A stretch of 64,000 bases of DNA from Welwitschia mirabilis (lineage: Eukaryota; Gnetophyta; Gnetopsida; Welwitschiales). Below, piece by piece: positions 35,178 through 47,430 of the stretch (its first letter is position 1; each line of letters begins with the position of its first letter). Below the pieces are notes generated by a model. It had not been told where the DNA came from and searched no databases. It worked only from the letters and a program-made list of their open reading frames with translations. Position numbers and translations under genes: made by a program. The stretch spans positions 179,953,367 to 180,017,366 of the forward strand of contig JBOZIK010000001.1 of NCBI GenBank assembly GCA_051453625.1, in the 5' to 3' direction.

Positions 35178-36112
35178 AGATCTACTTCACTCATAGACAA
35201 AGAGATTTAAAAGTTGCTACCTAAATTTCATGTTCTCTAAGAACAGTCTTGGATTTGAATTCTATGTCAAAGCACATTGCTCTATACATTATGGTAAACA
35301 AATCTACTTATCTGAATGTAAAGTCATTAGACCTTTTTCCCTTTATAGAGCATGAGAGTCTAGGAAACGTCTACACTTAAGGCATACTATTAGAACCATT
35401 GATAAAAATATAAAATCATGAATATGATTGTAACCATATGATACATAAAATTTGAAATTTTTCCTAAGAGATAAAATTGAATNNNNNNNNNNNNNNNNNN
35501 NNNNNNNNNNNNNNNNNNNNNNNNNNNNNNNNNNNNNNNNNNNNNNNNNNNNNNNNNNNNNNNNNNNNNNNNNNNNNNNNNNAAAAAAAAAAAAAAGGAC
35601 ATTTATGGAACCCTAGATGGGGTCTATAAATTTTCGCAAGATCACTCAGAGCTCTGCACACAGCCATTGTTATAGAAAAATAGAATGCCAGAAAAAATAA
35701 TTGAACTCTGAAAACGCCGGATGGACTTCATAGTAAAATCCAAGTTTGCTCTGATACTAATTGGGGGGAAAGAGAGAGAATTAGGGGAAGTAGAGAGAAA
35801 ATGGGGAGTGGTTGTAACAAAGAGATTTAAAAGTTGCTACCTAAATTTCATGTTCTCTAAGAATAGTTCTGGATTTGAATTCTATGTCAAAGCACATCTG
35901 TTCTTGCTCTATACATGTCGGTAAATAAATCTACTTATCTAAATGTAAAGTCATTAGACCTTTTTCCCTTTATAGAGCATAAGAGTCTAGGAAACGTTTA
36001 CACTTAAGGCATACTATTAGAACCATTGATAAAAATATAAAACTATGACTATGGTTGTAACCATATGACACCATAAAATTTGAAGTTTTTTTCCTATGAG
36101 ATAAAATTGAAT

Positions 36113-36949
36113 ATAACTTGATGAAGAAAATATGATGTCCAAAATCATCCACACATGAAATTCATAGAATCAATGACATAAATGCAATTAGAATAATGAG
36201 TTATATTAGATAATAGAACTCTTGGAATAAAAAATAACTAAAACCTTTTCTTTTGAGCATAAAAGTTCAAATCACACAGGAAAAAAATCACTTAAAATAT
36301 TTAATATTTCATGAAGGAAGATAAATATTTAAAAACCTTCTTTAAATTTAGCTAAAGAGAGTTTAAAAGAAATAATTATAACCAAAAGGCAAAAGAAAAA
36401 ATAATGAAATGAGAAACAGTAGAAAAAAGAAAATTTTTAACTAAGAATTAGATCATATCTATGAGATTTAATAAAATGCTAAAGATAAGTGATAGAATAC
36501 AATTAGAAGATGATTAAAATTCTTAGAAATACTAATTAGAAGCTAAATAAGTCTTGAATAAAGTTAAGAAGCACTAGAGGATGATAAAAAAAAAAAAAAA
36601 AAAGGCAAAATGAAGACAAGAAATGAGAACTCCACCACAAATTTATGGAAATGCATGGGTTAATAATGGATGGTTGATCCCTAGGATTTAGATAGATGAT
36701 TATTTCAAAGAGGTTAATAGCAAATTCATTAAAGCAGTTGACCTTTGATGAACATAAGTCAATCAAGATTGTTGATCTCCTAAAATAAAGGTTAACCAAC
36801 TAAAGATTTAAAAACACTAAATGAAATGTGATCAACTCTTAGCCTACAACAGTAGGCCAACTCTCCGAAAAAGTATAATAATAAGGAAAATTTAAAAAAT
36901 GAAATTCTAAATTAAGTATAGAAAGTTCAGAATTGGGTAAGATAAGGAA
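36113..36949. other. AT-rich stretch; possible 3' LTR remnant of the copia element
   Basis: No gene seen. Around 36,660-36,860 the - strand has several 'ggttaacc / ggtcaac / gatcaac' motifs, also seen at 43,260-43,600 beyond the other end of the copia element. This could be what is left of its LTR pair, but I cannot align them with confidence. Confidence 0.3.
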
Positions 36950-37029
36950 GAACATAGGGACCATGGTTTAAAAGAGAAGAGATGGAAATTTAAAGGATTG
37001 AAGGACAAGGACCTAATTTTAAGGATTTA

Positions 37030-37720
37030 CAAAGAGAAGTAAAATAGTCTTAAGAAAGAAATTTTGTGAGAATATTAGCTAGTTAATGATCAGTAGGGAC
37101 ATACTTAAGTCTGATATCCTTACACTTGACATGATCTCTAGTGAAGTAATGATGAATAAAGATATTCCTAATTCAAGAATGAAGAACAAGATTCTTGAAA
37201 ATGTTCATAGCACTAGAGTTATTACAAAAGATTAGAGTGTTTCTTTCATGAATTTTAAAATCTAGTAAAGCAGGGTGAATCCATAAGACTTGGATAACAC
37301 AACTACCAGGTACTACATATTTACTTTTGTTAGTGGACAAAGATACAAAATTTTATTTTTTTCAAAACCCCACTTACTAGATAGATCATATGAAATAATA
37401 GTGACCATGAGTGATTTTCGTATCATGTTAAGAACTAGCCTAATCGACATCATAAAAGGTAGATAAATTTAAATTAGTATCTCTAGAAAACCAAATACTA
37501 TAGTTTAAGGTTTCCTTTACATACTTGAGAATCTGTTTAATATCCTTAAGATGTGATTCTTTAGGTTTGGAGTATACCTAGTACACAATCCTACTAAAAA
37601 TGTGATGTTGAGTCTATTTATGGTTAAGTAGAAAATCCTTCCAATCATTATTCTATAAAGTTCGATATTAATGTCCTTTCCACTTTCATTAGCATTAATT
37701 TCACCATTTGTTTCCATTGG
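37030..37720 (-). pseudogene. Copia RNase H remnant
   Basis: The open frame 37717-37517 reads INIELYRIMIGRIFYLTINR..., matching (V)DxTLYRSMIGSLLYLTASRPD of copia elements, then VGLCTRY, matching VGVCARY. Downstream, about 37,370-37,300, the frame reads LSTNKSKYVVPGSCVIQVLW, matching LSTAEAEYxAAxxCxxQxLW; Glu of the active site is changed to Lys. Near 37,060 ANILTKF matches ADIxTKPL at the protein end. Many stops. Confidence 0.8.
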
Positions 37721-37779
37721 AGTTTATACTAGTTTGCATTAATCTAGGCCAAATTTCTTGACAAGTTCACCTATAAATT

Positions 37780-38300
37780 TTTGTTGAGATAAGAATGCAC
37801 TATGTTTTTATTACTTTATTACAATCCAAGAAAAATTTATAGCTCACCTAAATGGATAATTTGAAAATGATTATTCATAGGTTTAGCAAAAATCATGAGA
37901 CATAGAGTCAATGATTCCTCTAAAAATAATATCATCAACATAAATTTACATAAGTAAATAATCTGAATTCATTTTTTGATAAATAATGTTTTATCTACTT
38001 TAAGAAATTCATGAGATAAAAGAAAAGAATTAAGTGTTTCATACCAAGTTCTTGGTGCTTGTTTGAGGCCCTAGAATGCCTTTTTCAACTAGTAACCATG
38101 GTGAGAAAGTTTTGATTCTTTAAAACTAGGGGTTTGTTCTACATATATAAGTTCATTTACAGTACCATTTAAGAAAGCACTCATGTCATCCATTAGAAAA
38201 TATTAAAATTATAGAAACAAGATAAGGTAGAAAAATATAAATAGTTTTTAATCTAGAAAGAAAAGAAAAGGTTTCTTCAAAATTAATGCCTTTCATTTGA
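37780..38300 (-). pseudogene. Copia reverse transcriptase remnant
   Basis: At 37,942-37,931 the - strand encodes YVDD, the catalytic motif of copia RT, followed by IIF. At about 38,070-38,040 it reads GLKQAPRTWYETL, matching ALYGLKQAPRAWYE. After YVDD comes HFQIIHLGEL, matching FxMSxLGEL. The catalytic residues are thus still intact although the frame is broken by stops on both sides. Confidence 0.9.
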
Positions 38301-39029
38301 GTGTAACCTTGTGCTACCAACCTTACTCTATTTCTTACCACTCAAGAGTTTTTGTTTAGCTTGTTCTTGAAGATTCATTTGGTACCAATAACATTGTGAT
38401 AATTTGGCTGATAAACAAGCTTTCAAACTTCACTTTTCTTGAATTGATCAAGATCTTCTTGCATAGCATTGATTTAAAATTTATCTTGTTTAGATTCTTT
38501 AAATGTTTTTGGTTCTAAGATTAAAATAAAACAAACATTTGTACAAATTAAACTTTTTATTTTAACCTTGTCAAGCACATCTTCAATTATAGAATCAATA
38601 GAAAGATGTTTAGGCATAATTATTTCTTTTGAAGTTGAAGTTTCTTTGTGATGAGAGAAAGGTAAAGATATAAAGGCCTGATTATTTGATTTAATCTTTT
38701 AGAAATTAATTTTACGTAATTATTATTATTTTTTAAATAATTTTCATAAATCCTAACATGAATAAATTCTTCAACTCTACTAGAGTTTTGATTAAACACT
38801 GGATAGGCTTTACTAGTTTTAGAATATTCAAGGAAAATTTCTTTTGAAGATTTAGAATTAAACTTATTTATCCTATCATCATTCTTCAATATAACATTTA
38901 CTACTAAATAGTTTGAAATATAACATATTTGACCTTTTTACTTTCCACATCTCATAATGGATTATAGTTGTACTAAGTCTAGGAAATGAATGATTGGATA
39001 TGTAATAAATAATATTGAAAGATTCAATT

Positions 39030-39510
39030 CAAAATTTCTTAACTATGTTCTTTTATTAAAGTATAGTCCTAGTTGTTTCTTGAAGCATTTTGTTCTTTCT
39101 TTTAATAATCCCATTTTATTATGGGGTTCAAGGGTAAAACACATAAGACAAGATTTGAAATTCTTTAAAAGCTTCATTTTTGTATCTTTAAAATAAATCC
39201 AAGAGAATCTAGTAAAACCATCTATCATAACTAAAACATATTTCTTTCCTCTAAGACCTTCTACAGGGGTAGGACCTATAAGATCAAGATAAATTAAATT
39301 TATAGAGCATTGTAAGGAAACTTGATAAATCTTTAGATAACATATTTCTAGTTTATTTTCCCAATTGATAGGCTCTACAAATATTTCTTTATATTTTTCA
39401 TAGAGTAGAAATGCCTTTAACGATACTATGTCTTTAGATATTATAAAGGTTTTTATAGTTAACATGACCAAGATATTTTTGTCACAACCTACTATTTTTA
39501 GAGCCAAAAA
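39030..39510 (-). pseudogene. Copia integrase core remnant, open for 154 codons
   Basis: The frame 39507-39043 is one of the longest open frames in the window. It reads INLIYLDLIGPTPVEGL, matching (L)xHxDLxGPxxxxSLGG, then KKYVLVMIDGFTRFSWIYF, matching KYVLVIVDDFSRFTWVYF, which carries catalytic Asp residues; the second Asp of DD is Gly. Upstream, the GAG-pre-integrase His/Cys motif is mostly lost. It lies between gag and RT, as expected. Confidence 0.85.
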
Positions 39511-40309
39511 AAGATAAATATTTCCTACTCATTAATTGTCTAATAGAATACACATTTTTATCTTTATCACTAGGATAATACAATCTTTCATTTTTATCTA
39601 ATACATGATAATTTGAAGCACTAAATAAAGCATGCATACCTTAATCACAAATTTGGATAATGATAAGGAGGTTATTCTTTTATTCATTAACATAGAGAAC
39701 TTTTTGCACTATTAAAAATTCTTTGCCATTGACTGTGCCAATAGATTCCACCATAGCTTTTCCATTATCTTCAAATGTTACAGTCCCTCCATTACATCTG
39801 ACCATGTTTATGAATCTACTAGTGTCTCCTATTATGTGCTTAGAATAATCACTATTAAGATGCTAATGAATGTCATTATTAGCTAATAATCTGATATGAA
39901 TCAAAAGATTTTTTCAAGCTTTTCCATTACTTCATCTAATATCAAAGTTGGATATTTTCTTAATAAATTGATAGCCATGTTATATTCCAAATCCAAAAAA
40001 TATATTATATGATAGTTAAGTTTAGTATGCCCAAACCTATTATAGAAATTCCATATGAGACATTTCTTACTTTTCTTGTTAAATTTAACATTTTAAAAGT
40101 AAGGTTAGGCATTAACTAATTCATGATATAGATACATCAAATCTTTATNNNNNNNNNNNNNNNNNNNNNNNNNNNNNNNNNNNNNNNNNNNNNNNNNNNN
40201 NNNNNNNNNNNNNNNNNNNNNNNNNNNNNNNNNNNNNNNNNNNNNNNNNNNNNNNNNNNNNNNNNNNNNNNNNNNNNNNNNNNNNNNNNNNNNNNNNNNN
40301 ATTTTATTA

Positions 40310-42450
40310 ACATCATTTACTTTTGAAATTAAACACTCATATTTCTTTTCTTAAGATTTAGCAAGATCCTAAATATAAATAATTTATTTCTCAAATTGTT
40401 CCTTTTAAAGTCCTAAAGATGTTAATTTTCATTTTTATTATTCATATTAAGCTATGCTTTTATTTAAAGTTATGTTTTTCTTAAGAAACCCTTTTGCTTT
40501 TTTCAAATAGCTCTTGGTAAACTTCAATCCGACTTTTATATTTTTCTTTATTATCTTCCTCATGTTTTTTTATTTCTAGTTTAAAAAATGTAAATTCATC
40601 CTCTTTCTTATTCTTCATAGCTTTCTCCTTCATTTGTATTTGGTAAAACATTTTCCAAAACCAATTCATGAGGGTTAGATAAATGTAATTTAAATTCATC
40701 ATTTACCTTAGCAATAAGAATCAAGTTAGAAGAGGTAAAACTCATGAAAGATAGCCTCTTATTATCATGGGATTCTTCCTTGTCTGATTCATTACTATTC
40801 CAACTAGCCATATTGCACTTTTCTCTAAAGTCCTTTAATGCCTTCTTCTTGTTTTTGCTTGAACACTCAGCACTATGTTCAAATACGTTTCAAGCATAAC
40901 ATTAAATCCCTTTCTCTCTAGAGTTATTCTTGGATCTTGATAAGTATGTGCTGTGTTTCTTTCTATTTCTTATCTATAAATATCTTCTAGAATTTTCTAG
41001 TAAACAATGCTAATTCTCTATCCATGTTAGAATTAGAATCAAAGGAACTAGAGCTAAAAGAATCATCTTTAATAGTACATTTAGAAGAAGAAATTTATTT
41101 TACATTGAGATCCATACCTTCTTCTTTTATACCTTTATAAAGATATCTTAATTTGAAAGTCCAGATTCTACTTACCAATTCTTCAAGCCTAATTTTTTTA
41201 ATGTCCTTTACGTCTTCAGTTGATAGCACCTTATTTTTATAATCTTTTGGTAGAGACCTCAAGATTTTCTTAGTAATTTAACTTAATTTGAGAGGTTCTC
41301 TAAGTCCCTAGAGACCATTGAAAATATCCATCATTTTGTTATTGAACTTGGTAAATGTTTCGTCATCTTTCATATCAAGTTGCTCAAATTGTGTTATGAT
41401 CATTTATNNNNNNNNNNNNNNNNNNNNNNNNNNNNNNNNNNNNNNNNNNNNNNNNNNNNNNNNNNNNNNNNNNNNNNNNNNNNNNNNNNNNTGGGAGCCT
41501 TCCTTGTCTGATTCATTACTATCCCAAGTAGCCATATTGCACTTTTCTCTAAAGTCCTTTGATGCCTTCTTCTTGGTTTTGCTTGAACACTCAACTACTA
41601 TGTTTAAACACGTTTCAAGCATAACATTAAATCCCTTTCTCTCTAGAGTTGTCCTTGGATCTTGATAAGTATGTGTCATGTTTCTTTCTATTTTTCTATT
41701 TCTTATCTATAAATATCTTCTTGAATTTTCTAGTAAACAATGCTAATTCTTTATCCATGTTAGAATTAGAACTAAAGGAACTAGAGCTAAAAGAATAATC
41801 TTTAATAGTACATTTAGAAGAAGAAACTTATTTTACATTGAGATCCATACCTTTTTCTTTTATACCTTTGTAAANNNNNNNNNNNNNNNNNNNNNNNNNN
41901 NNNNNNNNNNNNNNNNNNNNNNNNNNNNNNNNNNNNNNNNNNNNNNNNNNNNNNNNNNNNNNNNNNNNNNNNNNNNNNNNNNNNNNNNNNNNNNNNNNNN
42001 NNNNNNNNATTTAACTTGATTTGAGAGGTTCTCTAAGTTCCTAGAGATCATTGACAATATACATCATTTTTTTATTGAATCTGGTAAATGTTTCATCATC
42101 TTGCATATCAAGTTGCTTAAATTATATTATGATCATTTATTTCTAGTCTATAAATAATTTCATATATCTTTGCTAGTAGAAAAATTTTTATGTTTTTATA
42201 TCTTCTTCATTGAGACCATAGCAAATGGCATTCATGGCCTTCTTGTTGAGCATAGCTTGATCTTTTTCTTCATTATTCCATGTGCTTCTTGACTTAATCA
42301 TAAAGGTAGTAACTCAATTATTTGTTTAAGGCTCTATTAGAGGGGAGAAGCCTTCTTTCATAATAGTCCAACGATTAAAGCTCATGGCTTAAATAAAAAC
42401 TTGTATCCTTATCTTTCAACACTAATGAAGTTAGGAGAATAGTTGATTAG
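40310..42450 (-). pseudogene. Copia gag remnant, partly duplicated
   Basis: On the - strand, from 5' to 3': near 42,280 WNNEEKDQAMLNKKAMNAI matches the UBN2/gag-polypeptide start (W...D......A..AI). Near 41,290-41,210 KILRSLPKDYKNKVLSTED matches KILRSLPxxWxxKVTAIxE. Near 40,800 MASWNSNESDKEES and near 41,535 MATWDSNESDKEG match the acidic A(T/S)WSDSE..E segment, followed by the region (FMSFTSSNLILIAKVNDEF) that precedes the coiled coil. No zinc knuckle was found. The 640-bp stretch 40768-41407 recurs at 41492-42140. Confidence 0.75.
40768..42140. repeat. Direct duplication of about 640 bp around an 84-N gap
   Basis: Positions 40768-41407 recur at 41492-42140; the second copy itself contains a gap at 41875-42008. 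Both copies carry the middle of copia gag on the - strand. Confidence 0.9.
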
Positions 42451-42600
42451 TTAATCTTTTATCATAATAGCNNNNNNNNNNNNNNNNNNNNNNNNNNNNN
42501 NNNNNNNNNNNNNNNNNNNNNNNNNNNNNNNNNNNNNNNNNNNNNNNNNNNNNNNNNNNNNNNNNNNNNNNTTTACTAGTTAATATTCTATCATAATATC
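42445..42600. repeat. Short direct repeat flanking a 100-N gap
   Basis: About 27 bp at 42445-42471 resemble 42574-42600 on the far side of the gap at 42472-42571. A run of 23 A follows at 42615-42637. Confidence 0.6.
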
Positions 42601-42639
42601 CCCGTTAATTAATCAAAAAAAAAAAAAAAAAAAAAAATC

Positions 42640-45600
42640 ATATTCCAAAACTTTAATATCAATTATTAAGACCTACTATCCTAGAGGGAAAGGTTAAAAA
42701 GGATAGCTTAAGAAACTTTTTATAATTTGAAAAATTAACAATTCAATAGCACAATCTATGCTACCAATGAATTATTAATAATATAAATTCTATTTAATTG
42801 AGATGATTATTTAAATAAATGACTAAGAAAATAATAATTTATCTTATGAACTAAACATAAACAAATAAAGTAATATATATAAGAAGATAGAAAACAAGTC
42901 TGTTTTCCTTTATTTGCAATGCAACCAACACCTATACATCATTGAGACTTTGTGGTAGTCCTCTGCTAATTCGATAAGACTTTGTAGTAATCATCAGTCT
43001 CAATTATAAGTCAATTCCCTTACTTGTATTATAATGTAATGTAGATAGATAGAATGGACATTGAAGTATAAAAGATAGATTATGATCACAATTAAGCCCA
43101 ACTAATAATTTTAATAAAAAGATATTTAATCTATACAATAATCCAACTTATATCAAAGATTGTTTTTGGTTGTTATAGGGCATTAATACTAAGAAAAATT
43201 AATTAAACAATTAAATCCTTTAAAATGGCTGGCTTGTATTCACAAATGAGTTTGTAATTTTTGCCAATAGTACATAATGGATATATTTGTATTAATTGTT
43301 AGCCTAGTAGTTAATCCTTACAAGCTGGAATTTGATCCCTCTAGATATGTTAAACTTCTAAAAGACTAGGTTATTGACCTTAAATTTGTAGGTGGTCAAC
43401 CCCTATTAATACATTCCTTTATTTCATTTTGTGGTTAACCATTATGGAGCCTAATCGACCTAAGAGATTGACCTCCTAGACATAAGTAGTTAATACTTAA
43501 TTTACATCATTATTTTTGATGAATGTAATGTGTAATCAATCCCCTAGAGAAAGTCAGTTGACTATCTAAATAATTTTTTCCTATTCAATTAATTGATAAG
43601 ACTAAATTTACCTAATGATTTATTCGACTTCAATATGATTTGCACATCATATGCTTTATGCTCTAGATTAACTCCAATCAACATTCCATAATACCTACAA
43701 TCATGAATTTCATTAGACCATAAGATATTATTTGGTTTATCATTAATAAACAACTAACAGATGCAACAAATAAATGTTACTACTTGTACTAAAGTTCTTT
43801 CTAATTTTATGAACTCATGTATAGAATCTATAAGGATTTCTTCCTTGCTTGCAATCCATCATTCAATATTTTCTTTTATTCCTTTAACCCATCATCCATA
43901 CCTTGCATTGAAAAATCCCTTTCTAAAGTTTTAGTTTCTCTTTATGCTTTTGTATTATATTTTCTTTGTAGATTAGATTTAAGATAGATAGATCTGTTTA
44001 TAATAAAATCAATTTTACTTAATGGTATATCTCTCCTGGAAGCACTTAAGCATTACCAATTTTTTAATCATTACCTTAATTCATTTCACATAAGTAATTC
44101 TAAGTTTCATCCATATCATAGAATAAATTATTATTTTCTTAAATCATATTCCTCAACTCTTCCAACATGGCACTACTTCATAAAACACATAGATCACCCA
44201 CCTCACTCATCATACTATGAATCTATGAGACTTAACACTATTGGATGGTGGTTTTTTTAAATGAATAAGAATAAAGTTTCTTTATTAATTTATGTTTTTT
44301 GTTTAGATTAGATGGATCCTTGCTTGTTAAGAATAAGTCATCTTTATCTTTAAGTTCTTTTATTAAGGCTTACATTCATTTGATGTTTCTAATTTAAAAC
44401 CAAGGAAAGAAGAGATGGGTTTTTTACTTCCATGATGTCTCTTTATTTTAAGCATTTTAAGGGGATAAGATATTTTTTAATTAGGCTAATGAACCAATGA
44501 CCCCTCTTATGTGGATAAAAAATTATATATAGGAAGTATAATTAAAAGAAAAATAATATATCTTCCTCAAAAGCACATTTTTATTTTTGATTAGTTTTAT
44601 TTGATTTAGTTAACTACCCTGGAGCTATAGGCACTCACTAGTAATATAGCTCTAATGATTCGTTTATGGTACATTCAATAGCCCAAGGGATATAAACATT
44701 CATTAGCAATGCAACACTAACTTTTTCATATACAGCATGTTTAACTTTGTTGGAAGAAGGTGTTATAACACTAAATGCTTAATATGTTCAAACGCTTAAA
44801 GGACATTACTTATGATTGTAGAAGGATAAAAATTGAAAAAAAATTAAGGTGGGATTAAAAACTCCTTATGAATTACTTGTTTTAGCATTTGTTACTTAAG
44901 ATCTGTTTACTACTCTTTAATTGCATGAATTAACTTTATTAATACCTTATCTTATTTTGACTTAAATCCATACTGAAATTATTTTTTCCTAGGCCATTAC
45001 TTTAGTTTTGTAATCTCATCTATTCATAGCATGAATGATAGAGTAATAGTTTAATTTTCATTCATTTCACCACCTCATACCACATGCATTCACTCTTTTT
45101 TCTCTATGACAAAGCATACTTAAATAAACATTCATGTTTGTTGTAATAAAATATTTTCCTCCATGACTTTGCTAAGACTGAGTTAGTCTAAAATATCATT
45201 GAGATTTAAATGATCCATAGGCTCTAATTTTGCTAAATTTTTATTCATCTTGATCCTTCTTATCATTTACTTACTTCACTTATTATGTTTCTATAACCTT
45301 TTCATCCTTACATATTTAGTATCCTAGATCCAAGATCCTCTAACATAGAAAACTAAAACAACTATGACTACTCACTGTCATTGACATCCATGTCCCTCTA
45401 TTCATCTACTTCTTTTTACACAACCTTTTATTCTAATTCAAAATCATTTCAATTCATTAGTGGGATATTACCTTTTATAGAAATATATTGTAACTTAGTT
45501 TTCATCCATTTTCCATCTCATTTTAATACATTCTTAATCATCTTCATGTTCATCTCTTTCTTCAATGCCTACCTCTTCTCTCTCTTAATTTTTCACTTCT

Positions 45601-45660
45601 CCCTCTTTCATCTAATCAATTATGGAAACCCATTACCTAGTGATTTCTCATAGAATTTCC
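42640..45660. other. AT-rich stretch without a recognisable gene
   Basis: Around 43,260-43,600 several 'gttaacc / gtcaacc / gtcgac-like' motifs resemble those at 36.7-36.9 kb (possible copia LTR remnant). The + frame 45381-45653 is Ser/Phe/Ile-rich and looks like chance. I see no other structure. Confidence 0.4.
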
Positions 45661-45666
45661 CTTTAC

Positions 45667-46260
45667 TACATGCATATTGTAACATTTTCCTTTTTTTCCT
45701 TATACATTAAAGTTTTATTTTACATTGTTTTATATCATTTTTCTTTTTATTATTTTCCTTCAATATAATAACATCCCTTTTTTAATGTGGTTATACTTGT
45801 TTTAAAATTTTGAATTGATTTTTCCTATCTTTTTAAACTTTAAGGATTAAGTTTAACTTTTGTTGGGGGCATGACATTTGACATTTGCACTTCAAAATTT
45901 TAGCTTTTAAATGNNNNNNNNNNNNNNNNNNNNNNNNNNNNNNNNNNNNNNNNNNNNNNNNNNNNNNNNNNNNNNNNNNNNNNNNNNNNNNNNNNNNNNN
46001 NNNNNNNNNNNNNTACATGCATATTATAACATTTTCCTTTTTTCCTTGTACATTACAGTTTTATTTTACATTGTTTTATATGATTTTTATTTTTCTTTTT
46101 TTTCCTTAAATATAATAACATCCTTTTTATAATGTGGTTATACTTGTTTTAAAATTTGGGATTGATTTTTTCTATCTTTTTAAACTTTAAGGATAAAGTT
46201 TAACTTTTATTGGGGACATAACATTTGACATTTGCACTTCAAAATTTTAGCTTTTAAATG
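45667..46260. repeat. Direct duplication of 247 bp around a 100-N gap
   Basis: Positions 45667-45913 and 46014-46260 have the same length and differ at scattered bases; each abuts the gap at 45914-46013. Both contain a 'gttgggggcatgac'-like or related stretch. Confidence 0.9.
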
Positions 46261-46407
46261 CCTTATTTAAAAAAGGTGCGTGGTCCAAAATTTTCAAAGT
46301 TTTTATCATTTTCATAAAATAGTTGAATACTTTTCTTTAAAAATTTTATATATTAATCATTTTTTATCATTTTTGACTCAAAGACTAGTGAAATTCTAGT
46401 TGGGGGA

Positions 46408-47430
46408 TGTGTTAAAAATTAAAAGTTCACATTCAAACCAAGTATATTAGGTCAATTTATCATAGTGAAGATAATAATTTTATCAATTTTATCATAATAA
46501 TAAATATTCAACTATTTTCTATGCCATACTTAATATTATGCATTTTTCCCATGACATTTTCATGAATTTCACATCATTTTGAAGCATGTGGCATAAAGTA
46601 GAGATAACTTGGTAGAAAATTCTAGTGGTCCTAATGATAGTCATTTGATGAATCTTGAATCCAAATGTACATTCTAAAATAGTCATGAAATAATGATTAA
46701 CTTTTAATTATAAGCTTAGTCAGTTACTTCATTAACAATAACTAATATCTTTAATTGCATGTTATAGTAATACAAGAGACACGTGTCAATGACATGTAAT
46801 AATAACATGGTGGTAATGTTGGAGACATATGATGATATCATCAATTGGTAGAGGCATTATGATCCAAAGGAAAAGTGTTAAATTTGTAAATAAAACCTTT
46901 ACTAAATACTACAAGATGGAAGATCCAGTCATCCTACCTAATGCTATATGAACAAAGAATTATAACTATCCCCCTAGCACTAAAAGCAAAATTACCTCAA
47001 TCCTATCTTCACCTATAAAAATGGTTAAGTTTTTCTCATTATAATATCCTTGGATCCTTTATTGTAAAGGCTTTAGAGTAGAGTATTCCTAACAATGTCT
47101 TTTTTAAGCTTTCTCCTTAGAAGTGAGCTAGCTTAAAGGTTAGTTTTAGAAGATCATATTAGCTTTGCTTTCATTCTCTAATATAATGTAATTCTTGTTT
47201 TTAATAAAGTAGTAGTGTTAATTTCTTTTTTTGAGTTATGATTAACCTCATACTTTTAATTCTTAAGTAAAACTACATTGTTGAGTTTTTTCCATTACTG
47301 AGTGAGTTTCTTGAGGTTATTTTTGATTAAAGTCATCTTGTTTTATGGATTTTGAGCACAATACGTCTTACTTTCCATGCTTACTTTAGGCTATGAAATA
47401 TAAAAGGGACTGAAAGATTCACCAACACTC
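46408..47430 (+). repeat. Probable 3' LTR of a gypsy (Athila/Tat-like) element
   Basis: It is preceded by a G-rich polypurine-like tract (ttgggggatg, 46,400-46,409) and starts TGTGTTAAAAATT. About 600 bp in, there is a TATA box (tataaaa, 47,014-47,020) after a short C-rich segment, and a further 200 bp on there are 'aatataatgtaattc' and 'aataaag', which could be a polyadenylation region. The arrangement fits an LTR of about 1 kb. I cannot see its 5' partner or a pol gene upstream; the 600 bp before it carry no motif. Confidence 0.5.
47014..47020 (+). promoter_or_regulatory. TATA box of the probable LTR
   Basis: tataaaa preceded by cttcacc, in the middle of the LTR-like segment, where a U3 promoter would sit. 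Prediction from sequence only. Confidence 0.45.

Larger units (their letters stand above)
34811..36112. repeat. Direct duplication around a gap, with most of the LTR lost in the second copy
   Basis: Positions 34811-35482 recur at 35583-36112 around the gap at 35483-35582. Both copies begin with a run of A (17 and at least 14). The second copy keeps the sequence up to the primer-binding site, then replaces the LTR interior with a GA-rich stretch (about 35,763-35,800), keeps 'atggggagtggttgtaac', and jumps to 'aaagagatttaaaag'. So it lacks both the LTR start and the 20 bp beyond it. Confidence 0.9.
36950..42460 (-). mobile_element. Decayed Ty1/copia retrotransposon, - strand
   Basis: Read on the - strand: gag (42.4-40.4 kb), integrase (39.5-39.0 kb), RT (38.3-37.8 kb) and RNase H (37.7-37.0 kb). 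Integrase before RT is the defining order of Ty1/copia. The gag wording (TWDSNESDKE, SLPKDYKNKV) is like that of the SIRE/Maximus-type and related plant copia lineages. Stops occur throughout. Gag is inflated by two gap-linked duplications. No LTR could be delimited. Confidence 0.85.
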
